From Neogemmobacter tilapiae (GTDB lineage: Bacteria > Pseudomonadota > Alphaproteobacteria > Rhodobacterales > Rhodobacteraceae), in contig NZ_BMYJ01000003.1 of assembly GCF_014652215.1 (NCBI RefSeq), positions 1 to 64,000 on the forward strand: 64,000 bases of DNA, given 5' to 3'. Positions within the stretch are counted from its first letter, which is position 1. Every line of letters starts with the position of its first letter. The notes beneath the pieces were generated by a model. That model saw nothing but the letters and a program-made list of their open reading frames with translations, ran no database searches and was not told the DNA's origin. Positions 16,985-27,292 of this stretch are shown here, piece after piece. The position numbers and the translations under genes are program-made.

Positions 16985-17584
16985 ATGCACAGCAACCCAG
17001 CCTTTCACGACCATTCCGAACAGGAAAACCTTGGCTTCGCCACCCAGCGCGGCTTTGGCACGCTGATGGTGAACGGGGCCGATGGCCCTTTGGCCTCGCA
17101 TGTGCCCTTTCTAATCGAAGGCGACCGGATCACCCTGCATCTGACCCGTTCCAACCCGATTTGCCGCGCCGGAAATGATCTGCCCGCCCTGCTGGCCGTC
17201 CAAGGCCCCGATGCCTATGTCTCACCCGATTGGTATGGGGCAGAGGATCAGGTGCCCACCTGGAACTATGTCGCCGTTCACATACGCGGGTGTCTGTCGC
17301 CCCTGCCTCCAGAAACCCTCCACGATCATCTGGTGGCACTGTCTGCCCGATTCGAAATGGGTCTGGCCCCTAAGAAGCCTTGGACCGTGGAAAAGATGTC
17401 CGACGGCGTCATGGACCGCATGATGCGGATGATTCTGCCCTATAGGATGACCATCACCAGCGTCGATGGCACCTGGAAGCTGAACCAGAACAAGCCCGAA
17501 TCGCAACGCCTTGGTGCAGCGCAGGCTTTGGCGGAACAGGGATCGGTCGAACTCGCCCAACTGATGCGGGCGATCATCCGCTAG
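16985..17584 (+). CDS. PaiB-like FMN-binding protein
   Basis: The 199-residue protein has the split-barrel flavin-binding fold of the PaiB (transcriptional regulator / negative regulator of sporulation) family. Diagnostic segments are FATQRGFGTLMVNG, HVPFLIEGDRITLHLTRSNP, YVSPDWYGAEDQVPTWNYVAVHIRG and LNQNKPESQRLG. In alphaproteobacteria such proteins are often annotated as regulators, but no DNA-binding motif is visible and a flavin-dependent role is as likely. Its ATG follows AGGGGCAG. No operon partner is apparent. Confidence 0.88.
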   Translation: MHSNPAFHDHSEQENLGFATQRGFGTLMVNGADGPLASHVPFLIEGDRITLHLTRSNPICRAGNDLPALLAVQGPDAYVSPDWYGAEDQVPTWNYVAVHIRGCLSPLPPETLHDHLVALSARFEMGLAPKKPWTVEKMSDGVMDRMMRMILPYRMTITSVDGTWKLNQNKPESQRLGAAQALAEQGSVELAQLMRAIIR

Positions 17585-17668
17585 CGAGTTTTCGCCTTGC
17601 CCGACCTTGGTCGGATGACCCCGCCCAGTGGATCGCCTAAGGTGACCGCCGGTCAACGTGGGGATGAC

Positions 17669-18262
17669 ATGGCGCGTGCAAGCAAACTTGAAAAGCTGAT
17701 GCTGAATCTGGTGAACGGGGCTCGGGATCGCGCGGGGCTTCGCGATCTTAAATTCGACGGAAATTTGAACGAATCAGCCGAAGATCACAGTGAGTGGATG
17801 CTGCGGACCGACATTTTCAACCACACCGGCGCTGGCGGTTCGCAACCGACCGAGCGCATGCGTGAAGCGGGCTATCGGCTGACGGGCAACTGGTTGACGG
17901 GGGAAAACATCGCCTTGGTCAGCATTGATGGGGATGGCAGCCTGAAAGATGAGGTGCGCCAATTGCACCAGATGCTGATGAACAGTCCCGGCCATCGGGC
18001 GAATATCCTCAAAGGTGGTTATCAGGACATTGGCATCGGAATTGAAAGGGGCAGTTTCAAAATCAATGGGCAAGTCTTTGACGCTTTGGTTGTCACGCAG
18101 AATTTCGGGCGCAGCGCAGCCCCCCGTCAAATCGACGCTGAGCCTTTGGCGCTGAATGCGCCGTCACGCGACGCCTTGTTTGCCCCGCCAGCCACAAGCC
18201 AAGCCGTATCTGCCCAAAGCTTTTTCACCCCATTTTGGGCCGCCGACGATTTCCTGTTCTAG
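17669..18262 (+). CDS. CAP-domain (SCP/PR-1-like) protein
   Basis: The 197-residue protein carries a CAP domain at about residues 5-150: LVNGARDRAGLRDLKFD, AEDHSEWMLRTDIFNHTG, GENIALVS, HRANILKGGYQDIGIGIERG and ALVVTQNFG. The conserved histidines and glutamate of the CAP cavity are present. There is no Sec signal. The C-terminal 45 residues end in the very hydrophobic FFTPFWAADDFLF, which resembles C-terminal type I secretion signals. The start at 17669 is set by the domain start; the frame is open to 17597. Role unknown. Confidence 0.85.
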   Translation: MARASKLEKLMLNLVNGARDRAGLRDLKFDGNLNESAEDHSEWMLRTDIFNHTGAGGSQPTERMREAGYRLTGNWLTGENIALVSIDGDGSLKDEVRQLHQMLMNSPGHRANILKGGYQDIGIGIERGSFKINGQVFDALVVTQNFGRSAAPRQIDAEPLALNAPSRDALFAPPATSQAVSAQSFFTPFWAADDFLF

Positions 18263-18318
18263 GGCTTTCCATTGCGGCGAAACCGGACCAATTTGCGCGC
18301 AAAGCATCGGAGGGTTTC

Positions 18319-18927
18319 ATGCGCCTGTTCTATTCCCCGACCTCACCCTACGTCCGTAAGGTCAGCGTTGTCTTGCAGGAAACCGGCCTCGCGGATCGCG
18401 TCACGCTGACGCCCGTTGCAGGCAACCCACTTGCCCCCGGCACAATGCCTGTCGATCACAACCCTTTGGGCAAGGTTCCCGCGCTGGTCTTGGACAACGG
18501 GCAAGTGCTTTTCGACAGCCGCGTGATCACCCGCTATCTGGACACCCAGGCCAAAGCCGGGCTTTATCCCGAGGGCGAGGCCGTCTGGGCCATCCTGACC
18601 GCCGAAGCCTTGGCCGACGGCATTCTGGATGCCGCCCTGGCCGCTGTCTATGAAACCCGCCTGCGGCCCGAGGAGATCCGTTTTGTCCCTTGGGTCGAGG
18701 GGCAGATCGCCAAGATCAACCGCGCCCTTGATGCCGCCGAGCGCGATCATGCGCCCTTGCTGCACGGCCCGCTGACCATGGCCCAGATCGCCTTGGGCGT
18801 CGCGCTGGGCTATGTCGATTTTCGGCTGGCCCATCTGGAATGGCGCGCCACCCGCCCGCATCTGGCCGCATGGGAGGCCGAATTCGGCCAGCGTCCGGCC
18901 ATGCTGGCCACCCGTCCGGTCGGCTGA
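18319..18927 (+). CDS. Glutathione S-transferase family protein
   Basis: The 202-residue protein has an N-terminal thioredoxin-like GST domain (MRLFYSPTSPYVRKVSVVLQ, with NPLGKVPALVLDNGQVLFDSRVITRYLD, the cis-Pro and glutathione gamma-glutamyl site) and an all-helical C-domain. The SPTSPYVRK motif places Ser/Thr near the thiolate, with no CPYC redox pair. Substrate is unknown. The ATG at 18319 is preceded by GGAGG; the open frame upstream of it is not GST-like. It is probably monocistronic. Confidence 0.92.
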   Translation: MRLFYSPTSPYVRKVSVVLQETGLADRVTLTPVAGNPLAPGTMPVDHNPLGKVPALVLDNGQVLFDSRVITRYLDTQAKAGLYPEGEAVWAILTAEALADGILDAALAAVYETRLRPEEIRFVPWVEGQIAKINRALDAAERDHAPLLHGPLTMAQIALGVALGYVDFRLAHLEWRATRPHLAAWEAEFGQRPAMLATRPVG

Positions 18928-19121
18928 AACGGGCAAAGTCGCCACCCCGATGAAAAATACCGGGCCTTGATGGCGCTAAAGGCCGAATTGCGACCCTTCC
19001 CAGCCCTTTGACCGCTGGACGCGCCGCGACATGTTGGCTAAACCCAGCCCGTCAGGCCGGGATTCCGGTCCGCAGGTCACAGGGCCGCGCCGGGCGCGCC
19101 GCCCCTTCAGGAGAAGAGCTC

Positions 19122-19685
19122 GTGTCCCACGCTGAAGACAATCCGGGCACCCGCCGGGACTTTCTTTATTACGCCACCGCAGGTGCCGGGGTTGTCGCCA
19201 CGGGCGCTGCTGTCTGGCCGCTGGTCAACCAAATGAACCCTGCCGCCGATGTGCGCGCCCTGGCCTCGATCTTTGTCGATGTCAGTGCCGTCGAAGTCGG
19301 CCAGCAGTTGACGGTGAAATGGCTGGGCAAACCCGTCTTCATCCGCCGCCGCACCCCCGAAGAGATCGAGGCGGCGCGCGCTGTGTCGCTGGATGTGCTG
19401 ATCGACAAGGGCGCGGAGAACGCGAACCTTGCCGCGCCAGGCGATGCTTCCGACCAGAATCGCGCGATGGACGAAGCCGGCGAATGGCTGGTGATGATGG
19501 GCGTCTGCACCCATCTGGGCTGTGTGCCGCTGGGTGACGGTGCTGGTGATTTTGGCGGCTGGTACTGCCCCTGCCACGGGTCGCACTACGACACCTCTGG
19601 CCGCATCCGCAAAGGCCCGGCACCGCGCAACCTGCCGGTTCCCGTCGCCACCTTCACCGACGCCACCACCATCAAGCTGGGCTAA
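19122..19685 (+). CDS. petA: PetA, Rieske iron-sulfur subunit of cytochrome bc1
   Basis: This subunit moves electrons from quinol to cytochrome c1 in the respiratory/photosynthetic bc1 complex. The 187-residue protein starts with a Tat-type anchor ([23 protein letters not shown]). It carries both halves of the 2Fe-2S site, CTHLGC and CPCHGSHYD, each giving one Cys and one His ligand plus the disulfide cysteines. I start it at the GTG at 19122 because CAGGAGAAG lies just before and the family starts there. It is the first gene of petABC; petB follows after 11 bases. Confidence 0.97.
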   Translation: MSHAEDNPGTRRDFLYYATAGAGVVATGAAVWPLVNQMNPAADVRALASIFVDVSAVEVGQQLTVKWLGKPVFIRRRTPEEIEAARAVSLDVLIDKGAENANLAAPGDASDQNRAMDEAGEWLVMMGVCTHLGCVPLGDGAGDFGGWYCPCHGSHYDTSGRIRKGPAPRNLPVPVATFTDATTIKLG

Positions 19686-19696
19686 GGAAACGCATC

Positions 19697-21016
19697 ATGG
19701 CCGGTATTCCGCACGACCATTACGAACCCAAGTCGCAGCCCGAAAAGTGGTTGCATTCCCGCCTGCCGATCGTCGGGCTTGTCTATGACACCCTGATGAT
19801 CCCGACGCCCAAGAACCTCAACTGGATGTGGATTTGGGGCATCGTTCTGGCTTTCTGCCTTGCCTTGCAGATCATCACCGGCATCGTGCTGGTCATGCAT
19901 TACACGCCGCATGTTGATCTGGCCTTTGCCAGCGTCGAACACATCATGCGCGACGTGAACGGCGGCTATATGATCCGCTATCTGCACGCGAACGGCGCTT
20001 CGCTGTTCTTCTTTGCCGTCTACCTGCACATCTTCCGCGGCCTTTACTACGGCAGCTACAAAGCCCCGCGCGAAGTGACTTGGATCATCGGCATGCTGAT
20101 CTATCTGGCCATGATGGGCACCGCCTTCATGGGCTATGTTCTGCCTTGGGGCCAAATGTCCTTCTGGGGCGCCACCGTGATCACCGGCCTGTTCGGCGCG
20201 ATCCCCGGCATTGGCGAACCGATCCAGACTTGGCTGCTGGGCGGCCCGGCCGTCGACAATGCCACGCTGAACCGTTTCTTCAGCCTGCATTACCTGCTGC
20301 CCTTCGTCATCGCGGGTCTTGTGATCGTCCACATCTGGGCGTTCCATTCGACAGGTAACAACAACCCCACTGGGGTTGAGGTCCGCCGCACCTCGAAGGA
20401 AGACGCCGCCAAGGACACCGTTCCCTTCTGGCCCTATTACGTCATCAAAGATCTGTTCGCGCTTTGCCTGATCCTGATCGTCTTCTTTGCGGTCGTCGGC
20501 TTTATGCCCAACTATCTGGGCCACCCCGACAACTATCTTGAGGCGAACCCGCTTTCCACCCCGGCCCATATCGTGCCGGAATGGTACTTCCTGCCCTTCT
20601 ACGCCATCCTGCGCGCCTTTACCGCGGATGTCTGGGTTGTGCAGATTGCCGAGTTCATCTCGTTCGGCATCATCGACGCCAAGTTCTTTGGTGTTCTGGC
20701 GATGTTCGGTGCGATTGCGGTGATGGCGCTGGCCCCTTGGCTGGACACCTCCTCGGTGCGCTCGGGTCGCTATCGGCCCAAGTTCAAGATGTGGTTCTGG
20801 CTGCTTTGCATCGACTTTGTCGTGCTGGGCTGGGTCGGGGCACAATCGACCGAATTCCCCTATGACTGGATCAGCCTGATCGCGGCGACCTATTGGTTTG
20901 CCTACTTCTTGGTGATTCTGCCGCTGCTGGGAATCATCGAAAAGCCCTTGCCGATCCCGGCGACGATCGAAGAAGACTTCAACGCCCATTACGGGCCTGC
21001 GAACCCCGCCGAGTAA
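19697..21016 (+). CDS. petB: PetB, cytochrome b subunit of cytochrome bc1
   Basis: The 439-residue membrane protein holds hemes bL and bH and both quinone sites. Features seen are the opening [21 protein letters not shown], the heme-bearing helices with [21 protein letters not shown] and [21 protein letters not shown], and the conserved Qo-site PEWY motif ([15 protein letters not shown]). The C-terminal extra helices fit the proteobacterial single-chain form with eight transmembrane helices. It is the middle gene of petABC, 11 bases after petA; petC starts 20 bases past the stop. Confidence 0.98.
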   Translation: MAGIPHDHYEPKSQPEKWLHSRLPIVGLVYDTLMIPTPKNLNWMWIWGIVLAFCLALQIITGIVLVMHYTPHVDLAFASVEHIMRDVNGGYMIRYLHANGASLFFFAVYLHIFRGLYYGSYKAPREVTWIIGMLIYLAMMGTAFMGYVLPWGQMSFWGATVITGLFGAIPGIGEPIQTWLLGGPAVDNATLNRFFSLHYLLPFVIAGLVIVHIWAFHSTGNNNPTGVEVRRTSKEDAAKDTVPFWPYYVIKDLFALCLILIVFFAVVGFMPNYLGHPDNYLEANPLSTPAHIVPEWYFLPFYAILRAFTADVWVVQIAEFISFGIIDAKFFGVLAMFGAIAVMALAPWLDTSSVRSGRYRPKFKMWFWLLCIDFVVLGWVGAQSTEFPYDWISLIAATYWFAYFLVILPLLGIIEKPLPIPATIEEDFNAHYGPANPAE

Positions 21017-21036
21017 GCCAGGGAAGGATGAGAACA

Positions 21037-21894
21037 ATGATGTTCCGCAAGATTGCACTTGGTGCTGCATCGACCCTGGGTTTGCTGGCTGGGGGGGCTT
21101 TCGCCGAAGGTGGGGCCCATATCGAGGACCACGCCTTTGCCCATGAGGGCCCGTTCGGCAAGTTTGACGAGTTTCAGCTTCAGCGTGGCTTGCAGGTCTT
21201 TACCGAGGTCTGCTCGGCCTGCCACGGGCTGAAATATGTGCCTGTGCGCACCCTGTCCGACGAAGGCGGCCCGCGCATGCCCGAGGATCAGGTTCGCGCC
21301 TATGCCAAGGACATGCTGCCGCCGGTCGCCGATCCGGTCACCGGCGAAGAGCGCCCGCGTGAGGTCAGCGACAAGTTCCCAGAAAACACCGGGGCGGGGG
21401 CACCCGACCTGTCGCTGATGACCAAGGCCCGCGCTGGCTTCCACGGCCCTTATGGTCTGGGTATCAACCAGATGATGAAGGGCATGGGCGGCCCGGAGTA
21501 TGTCTATTCGATCCTGACGGGCTATGCCGAAAACCCGGCCTGCGCGCCGGATGGGATTGATGGCTATTACTACAATACGGCTTTTGCGAATGGTGGCATC
21601 CCGGACAGCTGCAAAGATGAGGCGGGGCATTCCACCATCACCGGCAGCTGGATCGCGATGGCCCCGCCGCTTTCGGATGACATCGTGACCTATGCCGATG
21701 GCCATGCGGCCACCGTGCACCACACGGCGGAGGATGTGACCAGCTTCCTGACCTGGGCCGCCGAGCCGAAAATGATGGCCCGTAAACAGGCAGGCCTGAC
21801 CGCCATTATCATTCTGTCGGTGCTGACTGTCCTGCTTTACTTGACCAACAAAACGCTTTGGGCCGGGGTCAAAGGCAAGAAAAAGGCGCATTGA
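21037..21894 (+). CDS. petC: PetC, cytochrome c1
   Basis: Cytochrome c1 takes electrons from the Rieske centre and passes them to soluble cytochrome c. The 285-residue precursor has a cleavable signal ([20 protein letters not shown]), a heme c site CSACHG near residue 55 and a C-terminal membrane anchor ([22 protein letters not shown]). A disulfide-bearing insert ([11 protein letters not shown] ... DSCKDE) matches Rhodobacter c1. The ATG at 21037 has AAGGATGAG at good spacing; the in-frame ATG at 21028 touches AAGG and is less likely. Last gene of petABC, followed by a terminator. Confidence 0.97.
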   Translation: MMFRKIALGAASTLGLLAGGAFAEGGAHIEDHAFAHEGPFGKFDEFQLQRGLQVFTEVCSACHGLKYVPVRTLSDEGGPRMPEDQVRAYAKDMLPPVADPVTGEERPREVSDKFPENTGAGAPDLSLMTKARAGFHGPYGLGINQMMKGMGGPEYVYSILTGYAENPACAPDGIDGYYYNTAFANGGIPDSCKDEAGHSTITGSWIAMAPPLSDDIVTYADGHAATVHHTAEDVTSFLTWAAEPKMMARKQAGLTAIIILSVLTVLLYLTNKTLWAGVKGKKKAH

Positions 21895-21918
21895 TCTGAC
21901 AGGCCCTCAAGACCTGAA

Positions 21919-21946
21919 AACCCCGCTGAAAGGTGGGGTTTTTTTA
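21919..21946 (+). terminator. petABC terminator
   Basis: Arms AACCCCGC and GTGGGGTT (one G-T pair) around a six-base loop are followed by TTTTTAT, 25 bases after the petC stop. Confidence 0.9.
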
Positions 21947-21986
21947 TGCCTTTGGGCAAGCGCGCTTTCGACCAATCGGCCACAGA

Positions 21987-22016
21987 AAAGGCCCCGACAT
22001 TCCTGCCGGGGCCTTT
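21987..22016 (-). terminator. gltB terminator
   Basis: A perfect 10-bp inverted repeat (AAAGGCCCCG / CGGGGCCTTT) with a 10-base loop. On the reverse strand the stem runs into TTTCTGTGG. It lies 22 bases past the gltB stop and may also catch petABC read-through. Confidence 0.85.
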
Positions 22017-22037
22017 CATTGACTGGGTTTTCGGTCC

Positions 22038-25000
22038 TTATTCCGCAGGCACAGCCTGCGGTTCGTCCGTCAGCGGATGCGGCAGATGGATCAGCATCTC
22101 TTTCGGGCAGACTTGCAGGAAGTTCGCCCGTTCGGTCGCCCAATCTGCCAGAATTTGCGTTGCCTTGCGGCTGCCGGTTTCGCGGGCATGCGCCTCGATC
22201 AGACCTTTCAACTGGCTTTCCCAATGCGCATGGCCAAGGCCACAGGTCACAAGGCTTTCCATGTTGATAAAGTCTTCGGCCACGCCCTCAGGGTCATAGA
22301 GATAGGCCATGCCCCCAGTCATCCCCGCGCCGAAGTTGGCCCCGATGCTGCCCAGGATCACCGCCACCCCGCCGGTCATGTATTCGCAACCGTTCGACCC
22401 GCAGCCTTCGACCACCACCTTGGCCCCCGAGTTGCGCACGGCAAAGCGTTCGCCCGCGCGCCCCGCCGCCAGCAGCAGACCATCGGTTGCGCCGTAAAGC
22501 ACGGTGTTGCCGATGATCGTGTTGCGGCTGGCGTCCAGCGGCGAGGCCATCTGCGGACGCACAATAACCATGCCGCCCGACAGGCCCTTGCCAACATAAT
22601 CGTTGGCATCGCCCATCACCTCGATCTTGAGGCCCCGCACCGCGAAAGCGCCCAAGGACTGTCCGGCATTGCCGGTCAGTTTCACCGTCAGATGGTCGGG
22701 TTGCAGGCTGTTCCGCATCCCGAATTTCTTGACGATGTGGCTCGACGACCGGGTACCGATGGTCCGGCTGGTGTTGCGCACGGCATATGACAGCTGCATC
22801 TTTTCGCCGTCTTCAAAGAAGCGCGCCCCGTCGCGGATGATTTCGGCGTCCAGCGTATCGGGCACCGCATTGCGCGGTTTCGAACGGTCATAGGTGATCC
22901 GCTGTGACCCATCGACGGTGATCAACAACGGGTTCAGGTCCAGATCGTCCAGATTCGCGGCACCCCGGCTGACCTGCGTCAGCAGATCCGCCCGACCGAT
23001 GATTTCATCAATCGACCGCGCCCCGATGCTGGCCAGAATTTCGCGCACTTCCTGGGCGTAGAAGGTGATCAGGTTCACCACCTTGTCTGCCGTGCCGGTA
23101 AACTTGGCCCGCAGCGCCGGGTTCTGGGTGCAGACGCCCACCGGGCAGGTGTTCGACTGGCACTGACGCACCATGATGCAGCCCATCGCGATCAGGGCGG
23201 CGGTGCCGATGCCGTATTCCTCGGCCCCCATCATCGCCGCCATGACGATATCCCGCCCGGTGCGCAGACCGCCGTCGGTCCGCAGCGTCACCCGTTCGCG
23301 CAGGTTGTTCATCGCCAGAACCTGATGCGCTTCGGTCAGGCCCATTTCCCAGGGCAGGCCCGCGTATTTGATCGAGGTTGCAGGCGAAGCCCCGGTGCCG
23401 CCATTGTGGCCCGAGATCAGGATCACGTCGGCCTTGGCTTTCGCCACGCCCGCCGCAATCGTGCCCACGCCGCTGGCCGAGACCAATTTCACCGTCACCT
23501 TGGCGCGCGGGTTGATCTGTTTCAGGTCATAGATCAGCTGCGCGAGGTCTTCGATGGAATAGATGTCATGGTGCGGCGGTGGCGAGATCAGCGTCACGCC
23601 CTTGGTCGAATGCCGCAGGCGCGCGATCAGCTCGGTGACTTTCATCCCCGGCAACTGCCCGCCTTCGCCGGGCTTTGCTCCTTGGGCGACCTTGATTTCC
23701 AGCTCTTCGCAGGCGTTCAGATATTCCGCCGTCACGCCAAAGCGCCCGGAAGCCACCTGTTTGATCTTGGCGCTTGGGTTGTCCCCGTTCGCCTCGGGCA
23801 GGAAATGCGCCGGATCTTCGCCGCCTTCGCCGCTGTCAGATTTTGCCCCGATGCGGTTCATCGCGACGTTCAGGGTCTTGTGCGCTTCTGGCCCCAAGGC
23901 CCCAAGCGACATGCCCGGCGTCACAAAGCGTTTGCGGATCGAGGTGATGCTTTCCACCTCTTCAATCGGCACAGCCTTGCCCAATGGCTTGATGTCCAGC
24001 AAATCGCGCAGATGGATCGGCGGGTTCGCCCGCATCGCGGCCGAATACTGCTTCCAAATGTCGAACGACGCGCGGTCGCAAGCCGTTTGCAGCATGTGCA
24101 TGGTGCTGGCTTCCCAGGCGTGTTTCTCGCCCGAACGCCGCGCTTTGTAGATGCCGCCGATGGGCAGAACATCCGACCCACCCAGCCAACCGCGGGCGTG
24201 AACCTCTTCCAGCTTTTGTTCAATGCCGTGCAGACCGATGCCCGAAATGCGGCTGTGCATGCCGGGGAAATATTCGGCCACCAAAGCGCGGGACAGACCC
24301 ACCGCCTCAAAGTTCAAGCCGCCGCGATAGGAGGAGATCACCGAAATCCCCATCTTGGCCATAATCTTCAAAAGACCCGCGTCGATGGCATCGCGGTAGC
24401 GGCGCATCGCGTCGGTTAGCGTCCCATCCAGCAACCCGCGGCCAATCCGGTCGGCAATCGAATCTTGCGCCAGATACGCGTTCACCGTGGTTGCGCCGCA
24501 GCCGATCAGCACCGCAAAGTAATGCGCGTCGATGCATTCCGCCGAACGGACGTTGATCGAACAGAAGGTCCGCAGCCCCTTGCGGGTCAGCCAGGAATGG
24601 ATGGCGCTGGTGGCCAGGATCATCGGCATCCCGACCTTGTCGGTGCCCTGATGTTCATCGGTCAGCACCAACTGCCCTGCCCCCGAACGCACGGCATCCT
24701 CGGCCTCGGCCCGGATGCGCTCCAGTCCCTTGCGCAGGTCATCGAGCCCTGCCCCGACCGGGAAGGTGCAGTCGATAAAGGCCACCTGATCACCGAAACG
24801 GTCCACCAGAACCTTGAATTCCTCGTTTGCGATAAACGGGCTTTCCAGCACCAGAATTTCCGTCTGGCTAGAGTTTTCGTCCAGCACGTTCCGCAGATTG
24901 CCGAAGCGGGTTTTCAGGCTCATCACCCGACCTTCGCGCAAACTGTCGATGGGCGGATTGGTCACCTGGCTAAAGTTCTGGCGGAAATAATGCGACAGCG

Positions 25001-26576
25001 GGCGATAGACCGAGGACAACACCGCCGCCGGGGTATCATCGCCCATGCTGGCGACCAGTTCCTTGCCGTCTTCGGCCATCGCGGCCAGAACCTGTTCCAG
25101 CTCCTCAATCGAATAGCCTGCCGCGATCTGGCGTTTGCGCAATTCAGCCCCGGTATAGGCCGGTTGTTCCGGGACATCCCGCAGGATCGAATTCAGCTCG
25201 ACAACCTTTTCGATCCAGTCGCCATAGGGCTGGCTGGCCGACAGTTTGTCCTTCATTTCGGCGTCATGATACAGTTTGCCCTCGGCCATATCGACAGCAA
25301 TCATCTGCCCCGGCCCCAAGGCGCCCTTTTCCCGCACGGTGGTTTCATCCACCGGCACCATCCCCGCCTCGGACCCCGCGATCAGCATCCCGTCGCCGGT
25401 GATGACATAGCGCATCGGGCGCAGACCGTTGCGGTCAAGCCCCCCGCAAACCCAGCGCCCATCGGTCATCGCCAGCGCGGCAGGGCCATCCCAAGGTTCC
25501 ATTACCGCGTTGCAATAGGCATACATGTCAGCCCAAGCCTTGGGCATGTTCACGGTCTGCTTGCTCCAAGCCTCGGGCACCAGCATGGTTTTCGCCATTG
25601 GGGCCGAACGGCCCGAACGCACCAGAACCTCGAACACTGCATCCAGCGCGCCGCTGTCCGACGTCCCCGATGGGATGATCGGCTTGATGTCTTCAGCCAT
25701 ATCGCCAAACGCGCCCGAGGCCATGCGAATCTCATGGCTGCGCATCCAGTTGACGTTGCCTTTCAGCGTGTTGATTTCGCCGTTGTGCGCCAGCATGCGG
25801 AAGGGCTGGGCCAGCCACCATTGCGGGAAGGTGTTGGTCGAATAGCGCTGGTGATAGATCGCAAAGGCGGACTCGAACCGTTCGTCTTCCAGATCGGGAT
25901 AGAACACTGCCACCTGTTCGGCCAGCATCATCCCCTTGTAGATGATCGACCGACAGGACAGGGAACACAGATACATCCCTTGGATCTGCGCCGCGATGGC
26001 GGCTTTTTCGATCCGGCGGCGGATGATGTACAGTTCGCGTTCAAACTGTTCTTCGTCGATATCCTTTTCGCAGCGGATCAGGATCTGTTCGATCTCAGGC
26101 CGGGTCGCATTGGCCTTTTCGCCCAGAACGGATGTGTCCACCGGCACATGCCGCCAGCCATAGATGTAATGGCCCATCCGCAGCACTTCGGTTTCGACGA
26201 TGGTCCGGCAGGTTTCCTGCGCGCCAAAGTCGGAACGCGGCAGGAACACCTGCCCCACGGCAATGCGTTTCGCGGGGTCGGGCTCATGCCCGGTGCGGCG
26301 CACCTGATCCTGGAAAAAGGCGGCCGGGATCTGCACATGGATGCCCGCCCCGTCGCCGGTCTTGCCATCGGCATCCACCGCGCCCCGGTGCCAGATCGCT
26401 TTCAGCGCGTCGATCCCGTTCTGCACGACCTTGCGCGAGGGTTTCCCGTTCAGCGCAACAACAAGGCCTACGCCGCAGGACGAATGTTCGTCATCCTGCT
26501 TGTAAAGCCCGTTCTCATGCAGCCACGTGCGCTTGGCTTCCTCGGCGGCGACCCAGGCGGCATCGTATTTGGTCAT
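22038..26576 (-). CDS. gltB: GltB, glutamate synthase (NADPH) large subunit
   Basis: GltB forms two glutamates from glutamine and 2-oxoglutarate with electrons from GltD. The 1512 residues are full length: a class II glutamine amidotransferase domain whose nucleophile is probably Cys34 (HSSCGVG) after removal of a propeptide; the central domain; the FMN-binding synthase barrel with the 3Fe-4S ligands in CIMVRQCQSNTCPVGVC; and the C-terminal GXGXG beta-helix (GSNGCEYMTGG, GGMAYLYD). Its ATG overlaps the stop of the preceding secreted-protein gene (ATGA). The operon therefore runs gltD, two secreted unknowns, gltB. Confidence 0.98.
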   Translation of the reverse strand: MTKYDAAWVAAEEAKRTWLHENGLYKQDDEHSSCGVGLVVALNGKPSRKVVQNGIDALKAIWHRGAVDADGKTGDGAGIHVQIPAAFFQDQVRRTGHEPDPAKRIAVGQVFLPRSDFGAQETCRTIVETEVLRMGHYIYGWRHVPVDTSVLGEKANATRPEIEQILIRCEKDIDEEQFERELYIIRRRIEKAAIAAQIQGMYLCSLSCRSIIYKGMMLAEQVAVFYPDLEDERFESAFAIYHQRYSTNTFPQWWLAQPFRMLAHNGEINTLKGNVNWMRSHEIRMASGAFGDMAEDIKPIIPSGTSDSGALDAVFEVLVRSGRSAPMAKTMLVPEAWSKQTVNMPKAWADMYAYCNAVMEPWDGPAALAMTDGRWVCGGLDRNGLRPMRYVITGDGMLIAGSEAGMVPVDETTVREKGALGPGQMIAVDMAEGKLYHDAEMKDKLSASQPYGDWIEKVVELNSILRDVPEQPAYTGAELRKRQIAAGYSIEELEQVLAAMAEDGKELVASMGDDTPAAVLSSVYRPLSHYFRQNFSQVTNPPIDSLREGRVMSLKTRFGNLRNVLDENSSQTEILVLESPFIANEEFKVLVDRFGDQVAFIDCTFPVGAGLDDLRKGLERIRAEAEDAVRSGAGQLVLTDEHQGTDKVGMPMILATSAIHSWLTRKGLRTFCSINVRSAECIDAHYFAVLIGCGATTVNAYLAQDSIADRIGRGLLDGTLTDAMRRYRDAIDAGLLKIMAKMGISVISSYRGGLNFEAVGLSRALVAEYFPGMHSRISGIGLHGIEQKLEEVHARGWLGGSDVLPIGGIYKARRSGEKHAWEASTMHMLQTACDRASFDIWKQYSAAMRANPPIHLRDLLDIKPLGKAVPIEEVESITSIRKRFVTPGMSLGALGPEAHKTLNVAMNRIGAKSDSGEGGEDPAHFLPEANGDNPSAKIKQVASGRFGVTAEYLNACEELEIKVAQGAKPGEGGQLPGMKVTELIARLRHSTKGVTLISPPPHHDIYSIEDLAQLIYDLKQINPRAKVTVKLVSASGVGTIAAGVAKAKADVILISGHNGGTGASPATSIKYAGLPWEMGLTEAHQVLAMNNLRERVTLRTDGGLRTGRDIVMAAMMGAEEYGIGTAALIAMGCIMVRQCQSNTCPVGVCTQNPALRAKFTGTADKVVNLITFYAQEVREILASIGARSIDEIIGRADLLTQVSRGAANLDDLDLNPLLITVDGSQRITYDRSKPRNAVPDTLDAEIIRDGARFFEDGEKMQLSYAVRNTSRTIGTRSSSHIVKKFGMRNSLQPDHLTVKLTGNAGQSLGAFAVRGLKIEVMGDANDYVGKGLSGGMVIVRPQMASPLDASRNTIIGNTVLYGATDGLLLAAGRAGERFAVRNSGAKVVVEGCGSNGCEYMTGGVAVILGSIGANFGAGMTGGMAYLYDPEGVAEDFINMESLVTCGLGHAHWESQLKGLIEAHARETGSRKATQILADWATERANFLQVCPKEMLIHLPHPLTDEPQAVPAE

Positions 26577-27292
26577 GGCAGGCTCCCTTCATAGCTTGCG
26601 GGGATGGGCTGTTCCGCCCCCACGGCTTTGGACATCAGCGCGTCACATTCAAAGACGGGCTGGGTGGACATGAATCCGGGTTCCCCCGGAAAGATGAATT
26701 CGACAGGCCGCCCATCGATGGGCCGCCACTGGCCGTCGCCCAGATCGGTTTCACCCGGCCCGGAAAAGAACATGCGCCATTCGGGGTGGATGTATTCGTT
26801 GCCCCGGGCGCGTTCGATGATGTTGCCTTCGGGATCAAACCAGTTCGCCTCGAACGCGGTCTGCTGCAGGGTGATGCCGTCAATGGTGACGCTGGCCCCG
26901 GTCAGGGCATCCTGCCCGGTGACATGACGCTTTTCGCCATTGTCCTTGGTCAGGCGGAAATCCCATGTGTCAAGGTTGGTCGCCAACAACGTGCTGAACG
27001 AGGCCGCATCGACGGGGTTCGCGTCCAGCGTCTGAACGGTGCCTTCGGGGATCGACAGGCTTTCCAGCCATTGCGCCTCATGGTCGATCCGGCTGGCAAA
27101 GAACATGCCATCCTGATCAAAGTCGGCCCGCCACTGATCGCCCGCCGCATCGGCGCTGCATTTGTAGTAGTTCGACACCCGGCAAGCCCGCGCCTGGACA
27201 GTCATCCAGCCGGTGCAGCCTTCGGGCGGGGTAAAGGTTCCCGCCTGGGCGGGAAGAGCGAGGAAGGGGAGTGCGAGGAGGAGGCGTGTCAT
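26573..27292 (-). CDS. Secreted protein of unknown function within the glutamate synthase operon (second unknown)
   Basis: The 239-residue protein has a Sec signal peptide (TRLLLALPFLALPAQAG) and a mature periplasmic part with paired cysteines near the N-terminus (PEGCTGWMTVQARACRVSNYYKC) and a W-rich second half (FEANWFDPEGNI, HPEWRMFFSGPGETD). I recognise no domain. It is locked into the operon by four-base ATGA overlaps at both ends: with the gene before it and with gltB. The ATG at 27292 fits this coupling; an in-frame GTG at 27301 is the alternative. Any link to nitrogen metabolism is only by position. Confidence 0.82.
   Translation of the reverse strand: MTRLLLALPFLALPAQAGTFTPPEGCTGWMTVQARACRVSNYYKCSADAAGDQWRADFDQDGMFFASRIDHEAQWLESLSIPEGTVQTLDANPVDAASFSTLLATNLDTWDFRLTKDNGEKRHVTGQDALTGASVTIDGITLQQTAFEANWFDPEGNIIERARGNEYIHPEWRMFFSGPGETDLGDGQWRPIDGRPVEFIFPGEPGFMSTQPVFECDALMSKAVGAEQPIPASYEGSLP

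Noticed and set aside
18946-18975. Third copy of the intergenic repeat (GATGAAAAATACCGGG)
   Set aside because: Only about ten bases resemble the core and the terminal hairpin is missing.
24465-26594. A 709-codon open frame antisense to gltB
   Set aside because: It mirrors the codon bias of gltB, has no recognisable domain or ribosome site, and gltB is certain. The same holds for long antisense frames over clpB, dnaK, secA and the isomerase/argJ genes.
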